Shown here: piece by piece, positions 1-26,587 of the stretch
Position numbering within the stretch: position 1 is the first letter of the stretch
Layout: each line of letters starts with the position of its first letter
NCBI RefSeq assembly: GCF_027596085.1
Contig: NC_072454.1
Span: 22,427,741 to 22,491,740, forward strand
Direction of reading: 5' to 3'
Source: Anoplopoma fimbria
Taxonomy: Eukaryota > Chordata > Actinopteri > Perciformes > Anoplopomatidae
DNA: 64,000 bases
Notes under the pieces: model-generated
Database searches by the model: none
Seen by the model: only the letters and a program-made list of their open reading frames with translations
Told to the model about the DNA's origin: nothing
Program-made: the position numbers and the translations under genes

Positions 1-117
1 GAATGACAGCATACTGATTAAGACCGTGACTGTAAGGGCCCTGATGACGACATTGACAGTGAGGTCAATGTAGCGACACCGCAGGTGCTGTGGTGCTAGT
101 GTGGGTGGAGAACTCAC

Positions 118-2414
118 GCGATCACCCCTGCGGTCCGGGCCGAACTCTGCCTCGTAGAACCCTTCCTTGCAGTCCTTCCCCACCAGGTCGTGCGGATGCG
201 GTCTGTCGGCTCGTTCTTTCGTCACCAAGTAGACGCGCACTTTGCCTTTGCCGCAATAATTCAGGATCTGTGGTAGGAGGTAGAGGACCATTTATTTAGG
301 GAAACTGGTGTGAAGGAGAGAGAAATGTGCAGGTTATGTACAAACACAACACGCTTTTGGTCTTTAAGTTCCGCCAACCAACCTGCAGACTGGGGTAGGA
401 CCGGTTGTTGTCGGAGCTCTTCTCTCCCGGGGGATGCTCCCGACGGCGACCCTCACACTTGTACCTGAAGCGCATCCCCCTCTGCTTGGGCTGCTCGTAG
501 ATCTGGACGCCCGGCTCAGCCACTGCAGAGAAAGCCCCGGGAAATGATGGGGGAAAAAAAGGTAAATGGAAGGCAGAAGATTGATTCAGATTAACCAAAA
601 CCATGAATACCTTATACTTTCTATTTTTTAGTTATAGGATCAAATAGTGAAGTTAAGGTATACTTTTTTTTTTGAACGTGTTTATACATGTTATAACCCA
701 GGAGGTGGTGAATTTGAAGAAGTCTAGATATTTAAGTCAACACTGGTCATAAAGCTGACATTTTGACTTTTACTCTTGTAAAAAAATGTGGGTGCTATAA
801 AATGTCAGAAAATTGTGAGAAAATGACCAGCACAATATCCTGAAGCATATGTTTTATTGGTTCTCGGGCATTTTTGAGATATGCCTAAAGGTTTTAATGA
901 AAGTGATTTAAAAGAACAATGAAATAAAATGTACTTTTACAATCAAAACTTAAAATGATGAAGCCACTTGCAAATGACCATGTAGTACAAAATGGAAACC
1001 ATACTTTGGTGTTTAATTTGTACCTCTTTACTTAAGATTTCATTAAACTTGTTCTTTTTTTCTTTTTACAAAATGACCTAACTCTATGGAGGGATTCTTA
1101 GTGCATAAGTGCATCTTTTGGATGGATGGGGAAAAACAACACTGAATGGAAATGTTATTGACTCTTTCAGACTATTAAGAATTCATAAACATTTGTTGAT
1201 TGGTTGCAAACCACCAAATCCATGTTTATCAGATTATTGAACCAATCCAACAAACATAGATTTTGGTGATTTAGCAGTTAGTGCACATCTCTGGTTAGAA
1301 ATGGGGAAGCATTGTGTTGGTAAGGAAACGTTTTCAGACAAATTGCTGACATACAGTTGACACAACGTCGAGCTTAAAGCTTAAATGTAGCCCGATGCTT
1401 CTTTTAACTGCAAAGCATTAAATAAGATTTGCTAAAAAAAAAAAAAAAAAAAAAAGTCTATTCGGCTTTCAAAGAGTTTGACCCTTTTGCGTGGAACACA
1501 AACCTGATGCCTGTGTGAGAGAGGAACTAAAAGTGATCCGGGAAGTGTCTGCTTTTTTTGGTGAAGTGTTTAAATCTGATTGAACAACACTAAAATGTGT
1601 TTTTGTGAACATGACAGCCACACACAAGTAGTTACGTAGGCCGGACCGAAACAAGTCCTGTTCTGACTTAATTGACAAATATGCGTTTGCCAAAAAAAAA
1701 AAAAAAAAAAAGGGCGGCCTGCCTTCCTCGTTTTTGCAGCCTCTTTGACCGACGACGCGCACAGAAACGTACCATATATTAACTCCTATACAAGACGAGG
1801 ACTACAGGAACCTCACACCACTTAAAAACCAAAAAAACATGCTTAACAATAAAACACAATGAGGAAGTGAAAGAGGCCGTTCTGTGCGTTCAGAGATTGT
1901 TTGGCACTTATAGATACAGGCATGTTCATTTGAACACAGGTGGGTATTAAAATGCACTTACTCAGCTGTGGATCGTCCCCCAGCATGGAGGAAATAAGAA
2001 CTGAAAAAAAAAAAAAAAGTGACATGTAGGAAGATAATTAGCAAGAGCACACTGAATGTAATTGTGATAACATGACGGAATAATAGTATGTATGTCACAA
2101 CATAAGCCTATTCAGTTCTGCTAAAGCTGTACTGACACTTATGACAGTGTCAATCATTGCAACAAGGAGGAAGTTTCACTGCGTTGTTGAGCGGACTTAC
2201 GATAAACAGGCCAAAATAGTATTTCATTTAAAAACCAAGCACTTGTTGCTATGGTACATTCGGTCTTATGTATTAGTATACACAACACTTAAGTCACATG
2301 ATTATTAGTATTTATCACATTCTGTCTTAACCTCTCATCTCACCAGTTACCAATATTATTATTATTATTATTTATTATTATACAGTAATAAAGTTGTTGC
2401 TACTCACCATCCAT
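118..2414 (-). CDS. rel: c-Rel (NF-kB subunit), first four coding exons, gene continues beyond the left edge
   Basis: Rel-homology transcription factor that binds kB sites and shuttles from cytoplasm to nucleus in immune signalling. Exons read right to left: 2408-2414 (ATGGATG, donor gtgagt), 1962-2000, 383-522, 118-267. Splice phases agree (1, 1, 0), giving a start [15 protein letters not shown] followed by the Rel core. Exon 3 has the DNA-recognition motif [11 protein letters not shown] and then [10 protein letters not shown]; exon 4 has [17 protein letters not shown] and [11 protein letters not shown], all characteristic of the N-terminal Rel domain. The rest of the domain and the transactivation region lie outside the window. 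Odd points: after CEGR the protein reads RREHPPGE where family members read SAGSIPGE, and the exon 4 end reads RRGDR where I expect RRVI/RRPL; both look like one- or two-base shifts. papolg lies upstream on the same strand, as in other vertebrates. Confidence 0.92.
523..1961 (-). other. rel: rel intron 2: no gene seen
   Basis: Intron between rel coding exons 2 and 3. It holds A-rich tracts at about 1434-1455 and 1693-1711 and otherwise low-complexity AT-rich DNA. No conserved reading frame was recognised. Confidence 0.6.
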
Positions 2415-2600
2415 GATGTACAACACTCTCAGCGGTCTCACAGGTTATCTTCTCTTGGAGAACACCGAGCTGAGTGAGTGACAGTGGACAGGAAAAGTAA
2501 CATTTGTTACAGCAGAGCAGCGGAGGGGAATTCCCCTCCGTCACCGCCCCCTCAGCCTGAACCGACCAATGAGAGGGCCGCATGACTCACGGCAGAGAGA
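2415..2600 (-). promoter_or_regulatory. rel: rel promoter with palindromic NF-kB site, GC box, CCAAT box and AP-1 site
   Basis: Directly upstream of the rel start exon. CGGAGGGGAATTCCCCTCCG at 2521-2540 is a perfect 20-bp palindrome containing the symmetric kB site GGGGAATTCCCC (2525-2536). Next come a GC box (CCGCCCC, 2544-2550), a CCAAT pentamer (2566-2570) and an AP-1 consensus TGACTCA (2583-2589). No TATA box is evident. The layout suggests a promoter controlled by its own family of factors; the exact transcription start is not visible. Confidence 0.7.
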
Positions 2601-2611
2601 CATAGACAGAG

Positions 2612-2613
<2 letters not shown>

Positions 2614-2656
<43 letters not shown>
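2614..2656. repeat. (GA)n microsatellite
   Basis: Uninterrupted GA dinucleotide tract just upstream of the rel promoter motifs. A purine-only strand of this length can act as a GAGA-type site, but no such role is shown. Confidence 0.9.
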
Positions 2657-2659
<3 letters not shown>

Positions 2660-3004
2660 GTTTACGAGCTCACTGGTGGGTCACACTTCTGAGATAAATA
2701 ATAATAAGAGAGTAAATAATAAAGGGAAAGGCACAGTGACAATAAGCCTTGAGTTAGAAAAAAAAAAGATAAAAACTAATGTAAAACAGTAGGTTAATGA
2801 GTGGAACTGTTAGCAGTGAGCTAACTAAGCTACTGCAGACCTGCTGCATGTCACCCCACTAGTACTGCTAGTGTTGTAATATTACACCAGAGTTACAGAG
2901 CTAACTATCTGTTTTGATTAAAGCTCTTTGAAGTACCCATGTAGTTTAAAATAATATACATAGGCCTGAACAATAAACTGGACTGGACTAATCATTCAAA
3001 GGCC

Positions 3005-3660
3005 CTTTAAAAAGGGTCAGAGCAGACTGTATCTGCTGAGGAGACTGAGGTCCTCAGGAGTGCAGGGAGCAACTCTGTGGTGGCATCAGCCATCTTTTAT
3101 GCAGTGGTCTGCTGGAGCAGCAGCATCTCAGCAGCCGACAAGAAGAGACTGAACAAGCTTGTCAGGAAGGCCAGCAGTGTGCTGGGGTGTCCACTGGATA
3201 CGGTGGAGGTGGTGGGAGACAGGAGGATGATGGCCAAGCTGTCATCCCTGATGAACAACACCTCCCACCCCATGCAGGACACCCTGGCAGCTCTGTGCAG
3301 CTCCTTCACCACCGGCTGCTTCACCCCGGTGTGTGAAGGAGAGGTACCGCAGGTCCTTCCTTCCTGCTGCTGTCAGGCTGCACAACCAGCTCTGCTCCCA
3401 GCAGACCACATGACACATGACAATAAAAACCTGTGCAATACATTACACTGTGCAATAATAGTTATAATAGTTTTTCTGTCTGTAAATATAATATTTCAGT
3501 TATTGTTGTTTTTCTACTGTTTCTTATTGCTTATTTATAATACTTTTTTTATTTTTATCTTGTCTTTCTTTACCATGTCTCTTGTGTGCACTTTACTCTA
3601 TGCTGCTGTAAGCCTGCAAATGTCCCCGCTGCGGGACTAATAAAGGATTATCTTATCTTA
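3005..3660 (+). mobile_element. 3' fragment of a non-LTR retrotransposon (L2/CR1-like)
   Basis: The plus strand encodes the C-terminal end of a reverse-transcriptase ORF (VASAIFYAVVCW, KLVRKASSVLGCPLD, then HPMQDTLAAL), a common fish LINE signature. It is followed by a 3' tail with GCGGGACTAATAAAGG and a (TTATC)-type repeat end at about 3640-3665. The reading frame runs through to a stop at 3640, but the 5' part is missing, so this is a dead 5'-truncated copy between rel and papolg. Confidence 0.8.
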
Positions 3661-5436
3661 TCTTACGCTATGGCTTTGTTTTAAGTGTTAGCTTGATAAG
3701 AAGATTGTTACCGCTCTATTTGTGTGCTAAACGTGTTGCTGGAGCAAGCAGTTGGTTAGCTTAGCATAGCAAAAAGGGAAACAGCTAGCCTGGCTCTGTT
3801 CAAAAGGTTAAGGTTTTTTTTTTAAATGGTGCATTTTGGCCATGATTTGTATACAAGAAAAGTATAAAATAAAACATTTAACTTTCAGAAACCATTTCCT
3901 AACTGGAAAACATATTTTAACTATCCAAAAATAATTTAAATAACAACAAATACCTGTGGCTATTATCTTTATCAACTATAAAAGCAACCAGTCTGGTTCA
4001 ACAGTAAAAGAAAAGTTCAAGAAAAGTCACTTTGACATAAACACTTGTGAATTCACACTGACAAACTGCTAATACGCCAGAAGTACCAGTGTCAAAGATG
4101 GACACAATCCTGCTGGGGACTGAAGTCACACTTAGCCATTGGCATCTTTAGTAAACTATTGACATTATAAAATATAAGTACCATAATATTACAATGAACA
4201 AACACTTACCCAAAAGGCTACAGGTCTCAAAACGAAAAAGCATCTCTTATAGTTATAGAAAAATGTTAAGTTTGCTTTATGTCAAATTTATCTGTTGTTC
4301 TGCATGCAACTGGAATTAACCGCCAGATCTTAGAAGAAAATCTTTGTTAACCAAATGTAGCACATTTTTAAACTCATGTATTTATTTTCATACGCCTTTG
4401 TTTGCTACGTTTTTAAAATGTCTATTCTATTTTATGTACTTGTAATATTCTTCTTTATTGCTTATCTTCTCTAAAAATTGTATCTCTATAATATAAGTGC
4501 AAATTACTTCTGTATTTATTTTGTCCTGTTGTGCTTTTGGCGTCTTAAGGCTAATTGAAAGCATTAGGGATGAGAAGTTAGGCTGCGATGACATCTGGGT
4601 GATGCAGTCAAATGTGACTTTGCTTTTTCCAGGTATTTCCATTCACAGAGACCGTACACGATGGAGCAACACTGACAAGTCTCTGTTTGTTTTGTAGCAG
4701 GTGGGTCTATCAGCTCTGCCGTTGTATTATCCAAAGTGCAACTGACCCGCACGCCAATCCGCTTGTTGTGCTAACCTCAGTACCGGTTGCTTATGACTTA
4801 AAAGTTTTCGGACGGAACCCCGCTTGAGAACTTTTGTTGCGCATTCCCTGGAACCTTTTTTTTTTTTTTGCGTTAGTGCTAAAATGAACACATACTTCAA
4901 ATCTGCCTGTAGATGGCACTCTGTAGCTTGTGATTTCCACTGAGCATTCTGAACACCTTTTGACAGATTTTCTCTATGGGCCCCCGATGCACCGACACAG
5001 TCTATAGTTACGCCCCTGCATGTGGCATCAACAAATGTAAAAACAAAAGCAACAAAGAACAGACACCGGAATAGTTTTTAGGGGTTTAATGGGTGTACGG
5101 ACTCATTTAAAGGAAGTGATAAACACATACAAAAATACCCTTTCAATACATTTTTTAGAAACAAACATCTAAATGACCTGCTTTGTTAAATGTTTCCAAA
5201 CAGCAAAACACGAGTCGCTCTGAAACAGAGTGGTGCAGATTTCGTTAAAAGAGACCTACCTGCTATGAATGCTATTAAAAAAAAAAAAAAAAGAAAGAAA
5301 AAAAGAAAGAAAAAAAAAAAGAATCACATGGTACAAATATGCAAATATAAATAAAGTGATAAGAAAATCCCCAATAATGAAGAATATGCCTTTTAGGGGG
5401 AAAAAAAACAAAAAACAAACAACTGTTCTCTGTACA
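3661..5436. other. rel-papolg intergenic DNA, no gene seen
   Basis: AT-rich DNA between the papolg polyadenylation signal and the LINE fragment. Poly-T (about 4858-4870) and A/AAAG-rich stretches (5276-5322) are present. No conserved coding frame, RNA gene or element with clear ends was recognised. Confidence 0.5.
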
Positions 5437-5442
5437 TTTATT
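5437..5442 (-). terminator. papolg: candidate papolg polyadenylation signal AATAAA
   Basis: AATAAA on the minus strand. It is followed 20-40 bases downstream by a U/GU-rich stretch (TTGTTTGTTTTTTGTTTTTT), the usual downstream element for cleavage. Confidence 0.55.
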
Positions 5443-7290
5443 TGGGGCAACTGATGCTGGAAAAAAGAGCCTGTGTCTCTGCGTCTCTCTGCCTGCTCCG
5501 AAGAAGACGGTGCCTCCTCAGCATCACTTTACACTTAGCTGTATATATATATATATCATCTTCTGCGCTGAAATCAAACAGTCGCCCAGTTTCAGACCAT
5601 AAAGATGGAAGGTTTGGGGGCCAGAGGCGGGATAAAGGGTCGTCTCCTGACCCCGCCCACCACCACCACCACCACCGGGAGATGCCTTTTAAGAACCTCC
5701 ACAGGAGGCGCGGAAGGTTAACACCCAAAAACGAAGGGATTCTGTCTCTCTCCAACACACAAACACAACCAATCTGTGTATGCACGCTTGTACACGCACA
5801 CACACACACACACACAGACACTCACGTTCAACCACATACGTATGCATTCACACATGAACCAGCACAACTCGTCAAAAGCTTCAAACCATTTTTTCCGTTT
5901 TTACACAAAAGCACCGCAAACTCTTTCAACCAGGACTTCGCTTCAACAGACCACGGTGGGGGTGGGGGGGTCAAAGGGTATCTAGAACAAACGCCTTTTT
6001 TGTTTAGCCCTCCGAATGAACCAGAAAATTCACTTCAGGCGTTGCACAATCACAGGTACGTACACAAAACCAATATTCAAACATTTTTCTTGTAGCCGTC
6101 TAAAACTGCCCAGCGCTCACTCGTTGGCTATCTTGACATCTAGGGCTCGAACACACCAGGAAAAGCAAGCAGCAAAACTCATCATCCTTTTCTTTTAATC
6201 CAAGACATACAGTAGGCGTGACACTTGACACCGAAGCTACACTGAACAGACGGGATTAGCGTGGGCGTTACTGATATGGTCCTCTTTGTGCTAATCCCAG
6301 CAGTGATGGTAAAGCTTCAGCTTCCCCGTTAGCGTTAAGGATGATTTTTTTGTTTTGCGCTTACCGGCACCTGAGAAGCACTGATGTCACCGGGTGTCTG
6401 CGATCACCTATGCACTGCAAAGTCCAATACCAACCTGGAGTCCTCTTTGGCGGTGCGGTGGTCCAAAGAGTCGGGGTTGTGGTTTCCGTCTTATCCAAGC
6501 GAACCCCTCAATAAAGCCTCCCTGCAAACTGTATCCAAACCTATACAGTGTTTTACAAAAAATATCCTGGGCTGGAGTTTTTTTTTTCTTCCTTTTTTTT
6601 TGGACAAGCAATCGAGAAAAACAAAAATTACATATTTTTTTACATATTTTTTTCCTTTTTTAGATAAAACTACAATAGAATTGTCAAAAGACTTACAGTG
6701 ATCTTTTGCTTTTTTTAAGACAAAAAGTTATGTACATTGACATTTACTGTACAGGTTTCTGTTTGGGGGAAAAAGAAAGAAAATAAAAGAAAAAATCAGC
6801 ATACAACAGAAGTATGTGTAGCAAGCGGGTTGATAAATGTTCTGGGCTATTTTAAAACATGTTAACGGGGGGAGGAAAAGAACAGCTCCTTTTCCATCTG
6901 CACTGTGTATACTTTTAAACACTGAGGGAGAAGACTTAGTAAAAAAAACGAACAAAAAATGATTAGTTCTGGTGTCGGATATCTCTGACTGTTGTGTTCA
7001 ATGCCCTCTGGCAGTGAGCGGGACAGAGGGCGCCTCACAACATCCGAAGGTTTGACCAAATCCCCTATCCACTGGCAAATCTGTACTCTCTAAAGATTTG
7101 AAGGGTGAGGGGTGTCCGTCCTGTTGCTTCACACTTGAAACCGACCTTCCGACCGACCTGAAAGACCCTCCCACCCCACCCTGCCCCGACGTCATCTTCG
7201 GGGCATTTTTGACTTAACTGTGAAGCCCCAACTCTGCGTATGTAAAAATCAGAGTCTGTATTTGTGTGTTCAAGCTATGTGTATTCTGGC

Positions 7291-7444
7291 CTTTTCTGTT
7301 TCTTTCAGCCTCTTGGCCTGCTCCTCCAGAGAGGGGAGTGGGGTCGCTTGGCTGTTGCTCCGTTCAGCGGGTCGGGCCCCTCGGCTCACCAAGGTGGGGA
7401 TGGAGCTGCCGACGGGGGCGCTGCGTGTTTGGATGCCACGTGTT
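7291..7444 (-). pseudogene. papolg: second copy of papolg exon 19, downstream of the stop codon
   Basis: Begins after a convincing acceptor (pyrimidine-rich, then CCCGTAG). One frame reads SAPVGSSIPTLVSRG, like the human PAPOLG tail (TIPTVVGRN). After a one-base shift another reads DPLNGATAKRPHSP and then LEEQAKRLKETEK, matching both exon 19 here (DPVNGAPAKRPHSP, LAKRHKDTE) and human (KRSHSPSIDG, KRLKDVEK). No GT donor follows KETEK. At least two frameshifts break it as written. Confidence 0.65.
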
Positions 7445-8538
7445 CTACGGGAGAGAAGAGAAGGACAAAAGTGGTGTTTATAATGGAGCGTGATTTTGAT
7501 AGGGATGCACCGAATCTAGTATCTGGCTTCAGGTCGGATGTCAGGGTTTCCTAAAGGGCAAGTCCGCCGCAAGGTTAGTTTAGCGTCTGGTTGAGATAGA
7601 GAGCGTGTGTGTGTGTGATGATGATGAGTATGAAGTTAGCAGCAGTGAATGTGTGTACAGTTTATTTGTCGGTGAATGAAAGTGCTACAACTCCTTTAAG
7701 ACCAAAGCCAACTTCGGTCTTGTTTTCTACCTGATGATTAAAGTGAAAGGGGTTAGCCCTGAAAGCTAACGACAACAAAGGCTCATGCGCACTTACGGTG
7801 GGCCGACATTTAAGGTGGATCAGCTCTTCTCCTTAAAATGACATGCCGCTCGTCTGAGTTTTGCTCAGCTTTTTTAGTTTTATTTAAATATAAATTATTA
7901 CCCCTACTGCAAACTATGCCGTTTGTGTCAGGAAAACACAAAGTTGAGTGTGAAAATGTCAGCAACAGCATCGTGTTGTATATTATTGTTACAGTCAGAG
8001 AGTGAGGAACATCTGATGAAAATCAAACATGTTTTCAATTGTTTAGTCATTGTTAGAACTGTAATTGTATTATTGAGAAGTCATTTTGGTGTTGGAGCAC
8101 CCTTTGTTTGACTAAAATGCATATTAGTTTTATGTCAGTAATAATATTTTTATTTTAAATTTAAGTTTAGTTTTAATCCATACAATGTCATTAATGATAA
8201 CATTAAGAAGTTCCTTTTGGACCACATCTACAGTAGGCTTTGTTCAATAGCTGGCAGTCGGTTTTAATCATGCACTCATTCATACCAAAAGCCTAGAAAA
8301 ACTAAAAACAGCTGACTGAAAGAAAGATCAACTTTAGCTAATGGTATGCTAACGTTAGCTTACTGTTGCAAAGGTTGTCAGCAATTAGATTTTGAGGAAT
8401 CATTTTCATCTCCGAAAAAAAAGGTTGTCAACAAATATTTGTCATGGTTACACTAAACATAATGAACTCTGGGCCAGACCGATCTGAGTGATGTTAACCC
8501 TGAACTGATTGACAGAAATAAAGTGATTCTGCACGTAC

Positions 8539-8639
8539 TTGAGCCGATGACGGGATTGACATGCCCTTTTCTTCGCTGGCAGGAGGAGCGTCGGTGGTGA
8601 GGGGTGGCCTCAAACACTGGGGGCTTGGGAGGTGTGATG
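8539..8639 (-). pseudogene. papolg: second copy of papolg exon 18, downstream of the stop codon
   Basis: Starts after a good acceptor (pyrimidine tract, then ATATAG) with SITPPKPPVFEATP, parallel to exon 18 (SVSPPKQLF), and ends with PVIGS and a strong donor gtacgt, in the same phase as exon 18. The middle reads HHRRSSCQRRKGHVN in frame, while the neighbouring frame reads APPASEEKGMSIP, matching the exon 18 end DQGMSIPVIGS. Two compensating indels are therefore present. It lies 122 bases beyond the papolg stop. It may be a decayed duplicate or an alternative terminal exon. Confidence 0.65.
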
Positions 8640-8760
8640 CTATATTCGATAAAAAAAAGAAGAAAAAAACAGACGGAAATACAAAGTTAAAACATTAGAA
8701 AGTAAAAGACAAAAAAACCTTAACACCAGCATTTCAAATTTCTTGGAAAATACTTGAGGC

Positions 8761-24299
<15,539 letters not shown>

Positions 24300-24670
24300 G
24301 ACACTCTGAAAAGCTTGCGCTGTTTTTACTTGCTGTGAACCCGTAAAAAAAACAAAAAACCTAAGAAAGTCAGCAAGTAGAAATGATAACAGCCTCGACC
24401 TGATTACAACAATGGTCACTTTCCAGAGAGCAGTTCAAACCTTCCCCCTGACCCGGAATCACTTCTTATAAGATAACGTATCAGCGCGTAATGCCGAGAG
24501 GATATTCATCTCTAATTGATTTACTAAACCCGCAGGTTTGTTTCAATGCTGGCACCTGACACGCACTTAGGAACTGTTTGGACTTTTTTTTAAAATTCAA
24601 AACTACAAATGTAACGGCATTTTGTCGGAACAATGTCTGCGTGCAGCACGCCGAGCAACCACCGTCAGCA
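24300..24670 (-). promoter_or_regulatory. papolg: papolg 5' untranslated and promoter region (approximate)
   Basis: Immediately upstream of the papolg ATG at 24,299. No TATA box was recognised. The first exon and its flanks (24,000-24,300) are richer in CG dinucleotides than the introns, as expected at a housekeeping promoter. The transcription start cannot be placed by eye. Confidence 0.35.
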
Positions 24671-24939
24671 GGCCCCTCCCTCACTGAAGACAAACCACGT
24701 GACCACCGAGGCCCCTCCCTCACTGAAGACAAACCACGTGACCACCGAGGCCCCTCCCTCACTGAAGACAAACCACGTGACCACCGAGGCCCCTCCCTCA
24801 CTGAAGACAAACCACGTGACCACCGAGGCCCCTCCCTCACTGAAGACACAAACCACGTGACCACCGAGGCCCCTCCCTCACTGAAGACAAATCACGTGAC
24901 CACCGAGGCCCCTCCCTCACTGAAGACAAATCACGTGAC
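24671..24939. repeat. 39-bp minisatellite, seven units, each with a CACGTG E-box
   Basis: Unit starts GGCCCCTCCCTCACTGAAGA and continues CAAACCACGTGACCACCGA. Units 1-4 are near identical, unit 5 has a two-base insertion (GACACAAACC), and units 6-7 read AATCACGTGAC. Every unit holds the palindrome CACGTG, the core of USF/MYC/TFE-type E-boxes. The array is 0.4-0.65 kb upstream of the papolg start codon. All frames are open because the unit is a multiple of three, so the long ORFs here are artefacts. Confidence 0.95.
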
Positions 24940-26102
24940 TGGCCCTGCTGAACATACAGCTGGCTGCAACACACACACCTGTCACACAAAGTGGGCTTTA
25001 ACTCTTAAATACAAGATATATGAAGACATATCTAATAGGGATATCCTTTTTAATCACTTAGCATAAAATCTAAATTATAATACTTTGGTTGGAGAACCAA
25101 CCAAATGTTAACCCCTTCATTACAGGCGTTCATTAAAGTGTAATGTAACTGTTATAAGTATTCAATAGGACAGTTGCTTTGTGATTCAGTGACATACTGT
25201 ATTTCGGGATTGTTTTGACAAAAAACTAAATAACAAAAAATAACAAATGTCAATAGTGCATTTCTGCATTAAAAAACTATTTGCACTGCTGTAGAGAAAA
25301 CTGCGGTTATTACTTTTTGCCTAGTTCTGCACTTCCTCACAGAACAAGATAAATGGAGGGAAACTTAAATATATAAATCTAAAAAACAACTGCATGAATA
25401 AATAATAATAACGTAAACCAATATTTAAGGGCCAAAAATTGTAACAGACCATGATTATCTATGTTGTATCTGATAATTATATTCAATAATAGATACTATT
25501 GCATTGAAAAATTAAAAGGCCAGTAGTGGCTAACTTTTTAACCAGTTTATTTTTCCCACTGTGAATAAAATGTTTGGAAACAAAATGTACTTAACACAAG
25601 AAATGCAATTGTTCCTGATTGTATTGTCTCTTATACAGGCGTAATGGCAATTAATAGTAATGTTCTTGTGACATTTCACATGCATGCAGAACAGAAAGAG
25701 AAACATTAGCTATTATTAAAAAAGGTTACACAATCTGGGACATAGTCATTAGGTCACATTTCATTTTTGGAACAATGAATTTTTTGGAGGACAATATATC
25801 ACATACTGATAATGTGTGCATCCTTAAAATAAATTCAGATAACTATTTATATGTTTATTTTTTTCTGTGAGCTGCTATCAGAGCTTTCAGTTTTATTTTG
25901 AAACTATTCATTAAATATAATCGTGAATATGGTCACTTGACTGTCTATTACGGTAGAGACATGAAAAATAAAGCCTGATTTAAAAAGAAATACAGGATAA
26001 ATCACGTAAAAAAACAGTATTTGGAGTTTATTATTTAGCCTTTTCATGATAAAAATATATCTTGAAATGAACAGAGCCAACTCATTTTGAGCTATATTTT
26101 AC
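24940..26102. other. intergenic DNA, no gene seen
   Basis: AT-rich stretch between the E-box minisatellite and the haao duplication. No conserved frame, RNA gene or element with clear ends was recognised. Confidence 0.5.
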
Positions 26103-26587
26103 TAGTATCAGGGAGTGCTGTGATGATGAAAAGCCACTGCACTGTGTAAATCACTATAGGTGTAGATAACACTGTTGTTATTGCTTGCAGCCATATGCTG
26201 TTAATCACAGGTTTATATATATATATATACTAAAATATAAAAACAAATTCCTGACAAACTGTTGTGAAATGTCCCAAAGCTTTTATATGATCAACCATGG
26301 CCAACAGCTCCATCTAGTGGTCAGTTTGAATCATCACTACACCTGGTGGAAAATGAGCTCAAACAAATAGTTCTCATCATCAACTATGAACGACTTCAGT
26401 GTAGCAATGACAAATGATCAATATGATAATGTATCTTTTAATGGAATCATAACTTCTTTAAATCATATATTTGGATACCTTAACTCACTTTTACGTCGTC
26501 TAAATTGGCAATAACCAGGAAATACTGTTGATTTCTGCTTCTGGGAATACCCTGGTGTAGTTAAATCAACTTATTTTCTTAATCAGA
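26103..26587 (+). repeat. direct repeat R1, outer flank of haao arm A
   Basis: From TAGTATCAGGGAGTGCTG to CTTAATCAGA. It reappears in the same orientation at 35,682-36,136 between the two arms. The copies are close to identical apart from indels in an AT tract. R1 ends within three bases of where the inverted duplication begins. Confidence 0.9.

Larger units (their letters stand above)
5437..8760 (-). other. papolg: papolg 3' untranslated / downstream region
   Basis: Between the papolg stop codon and the first good minus-strand AATAAA (5437-5442). No AATAAA lies between the stop and the duplicated exon at 8,639, so the mRNA probably runs through to about 5,420. The stretch 5,440-7,250 looks like an ordinary long 3' UTR, AT-rich with U-tracts, a CAC triplet run near 5,660-5,676 and an AC tract near 5,796-5,816. 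Two segments at 8,539-8,639 and 7,291-7,444 resemble papolg exons 18 and 19 and are listed separately. Confidence 0.55.

Noticed and set aside
5442..6095. Plus-strand frame of 217 codons
   Set aside because: Low-complexity sequence antisense to the papolg 3' UTR, with CAC and AC tracts; no family resemblance.
24671..24939. CRISPR-like regular array
   Set aside because: Units are contiguous with no unique spacers, and the genome is eukaryotic.
24578..25066. Open frame of 162 codons across the 39-bp minisatellite
   Set aside because: The unit length is a multiple of three, so all frames stay open; long frames appear on both strands and none has gene context.
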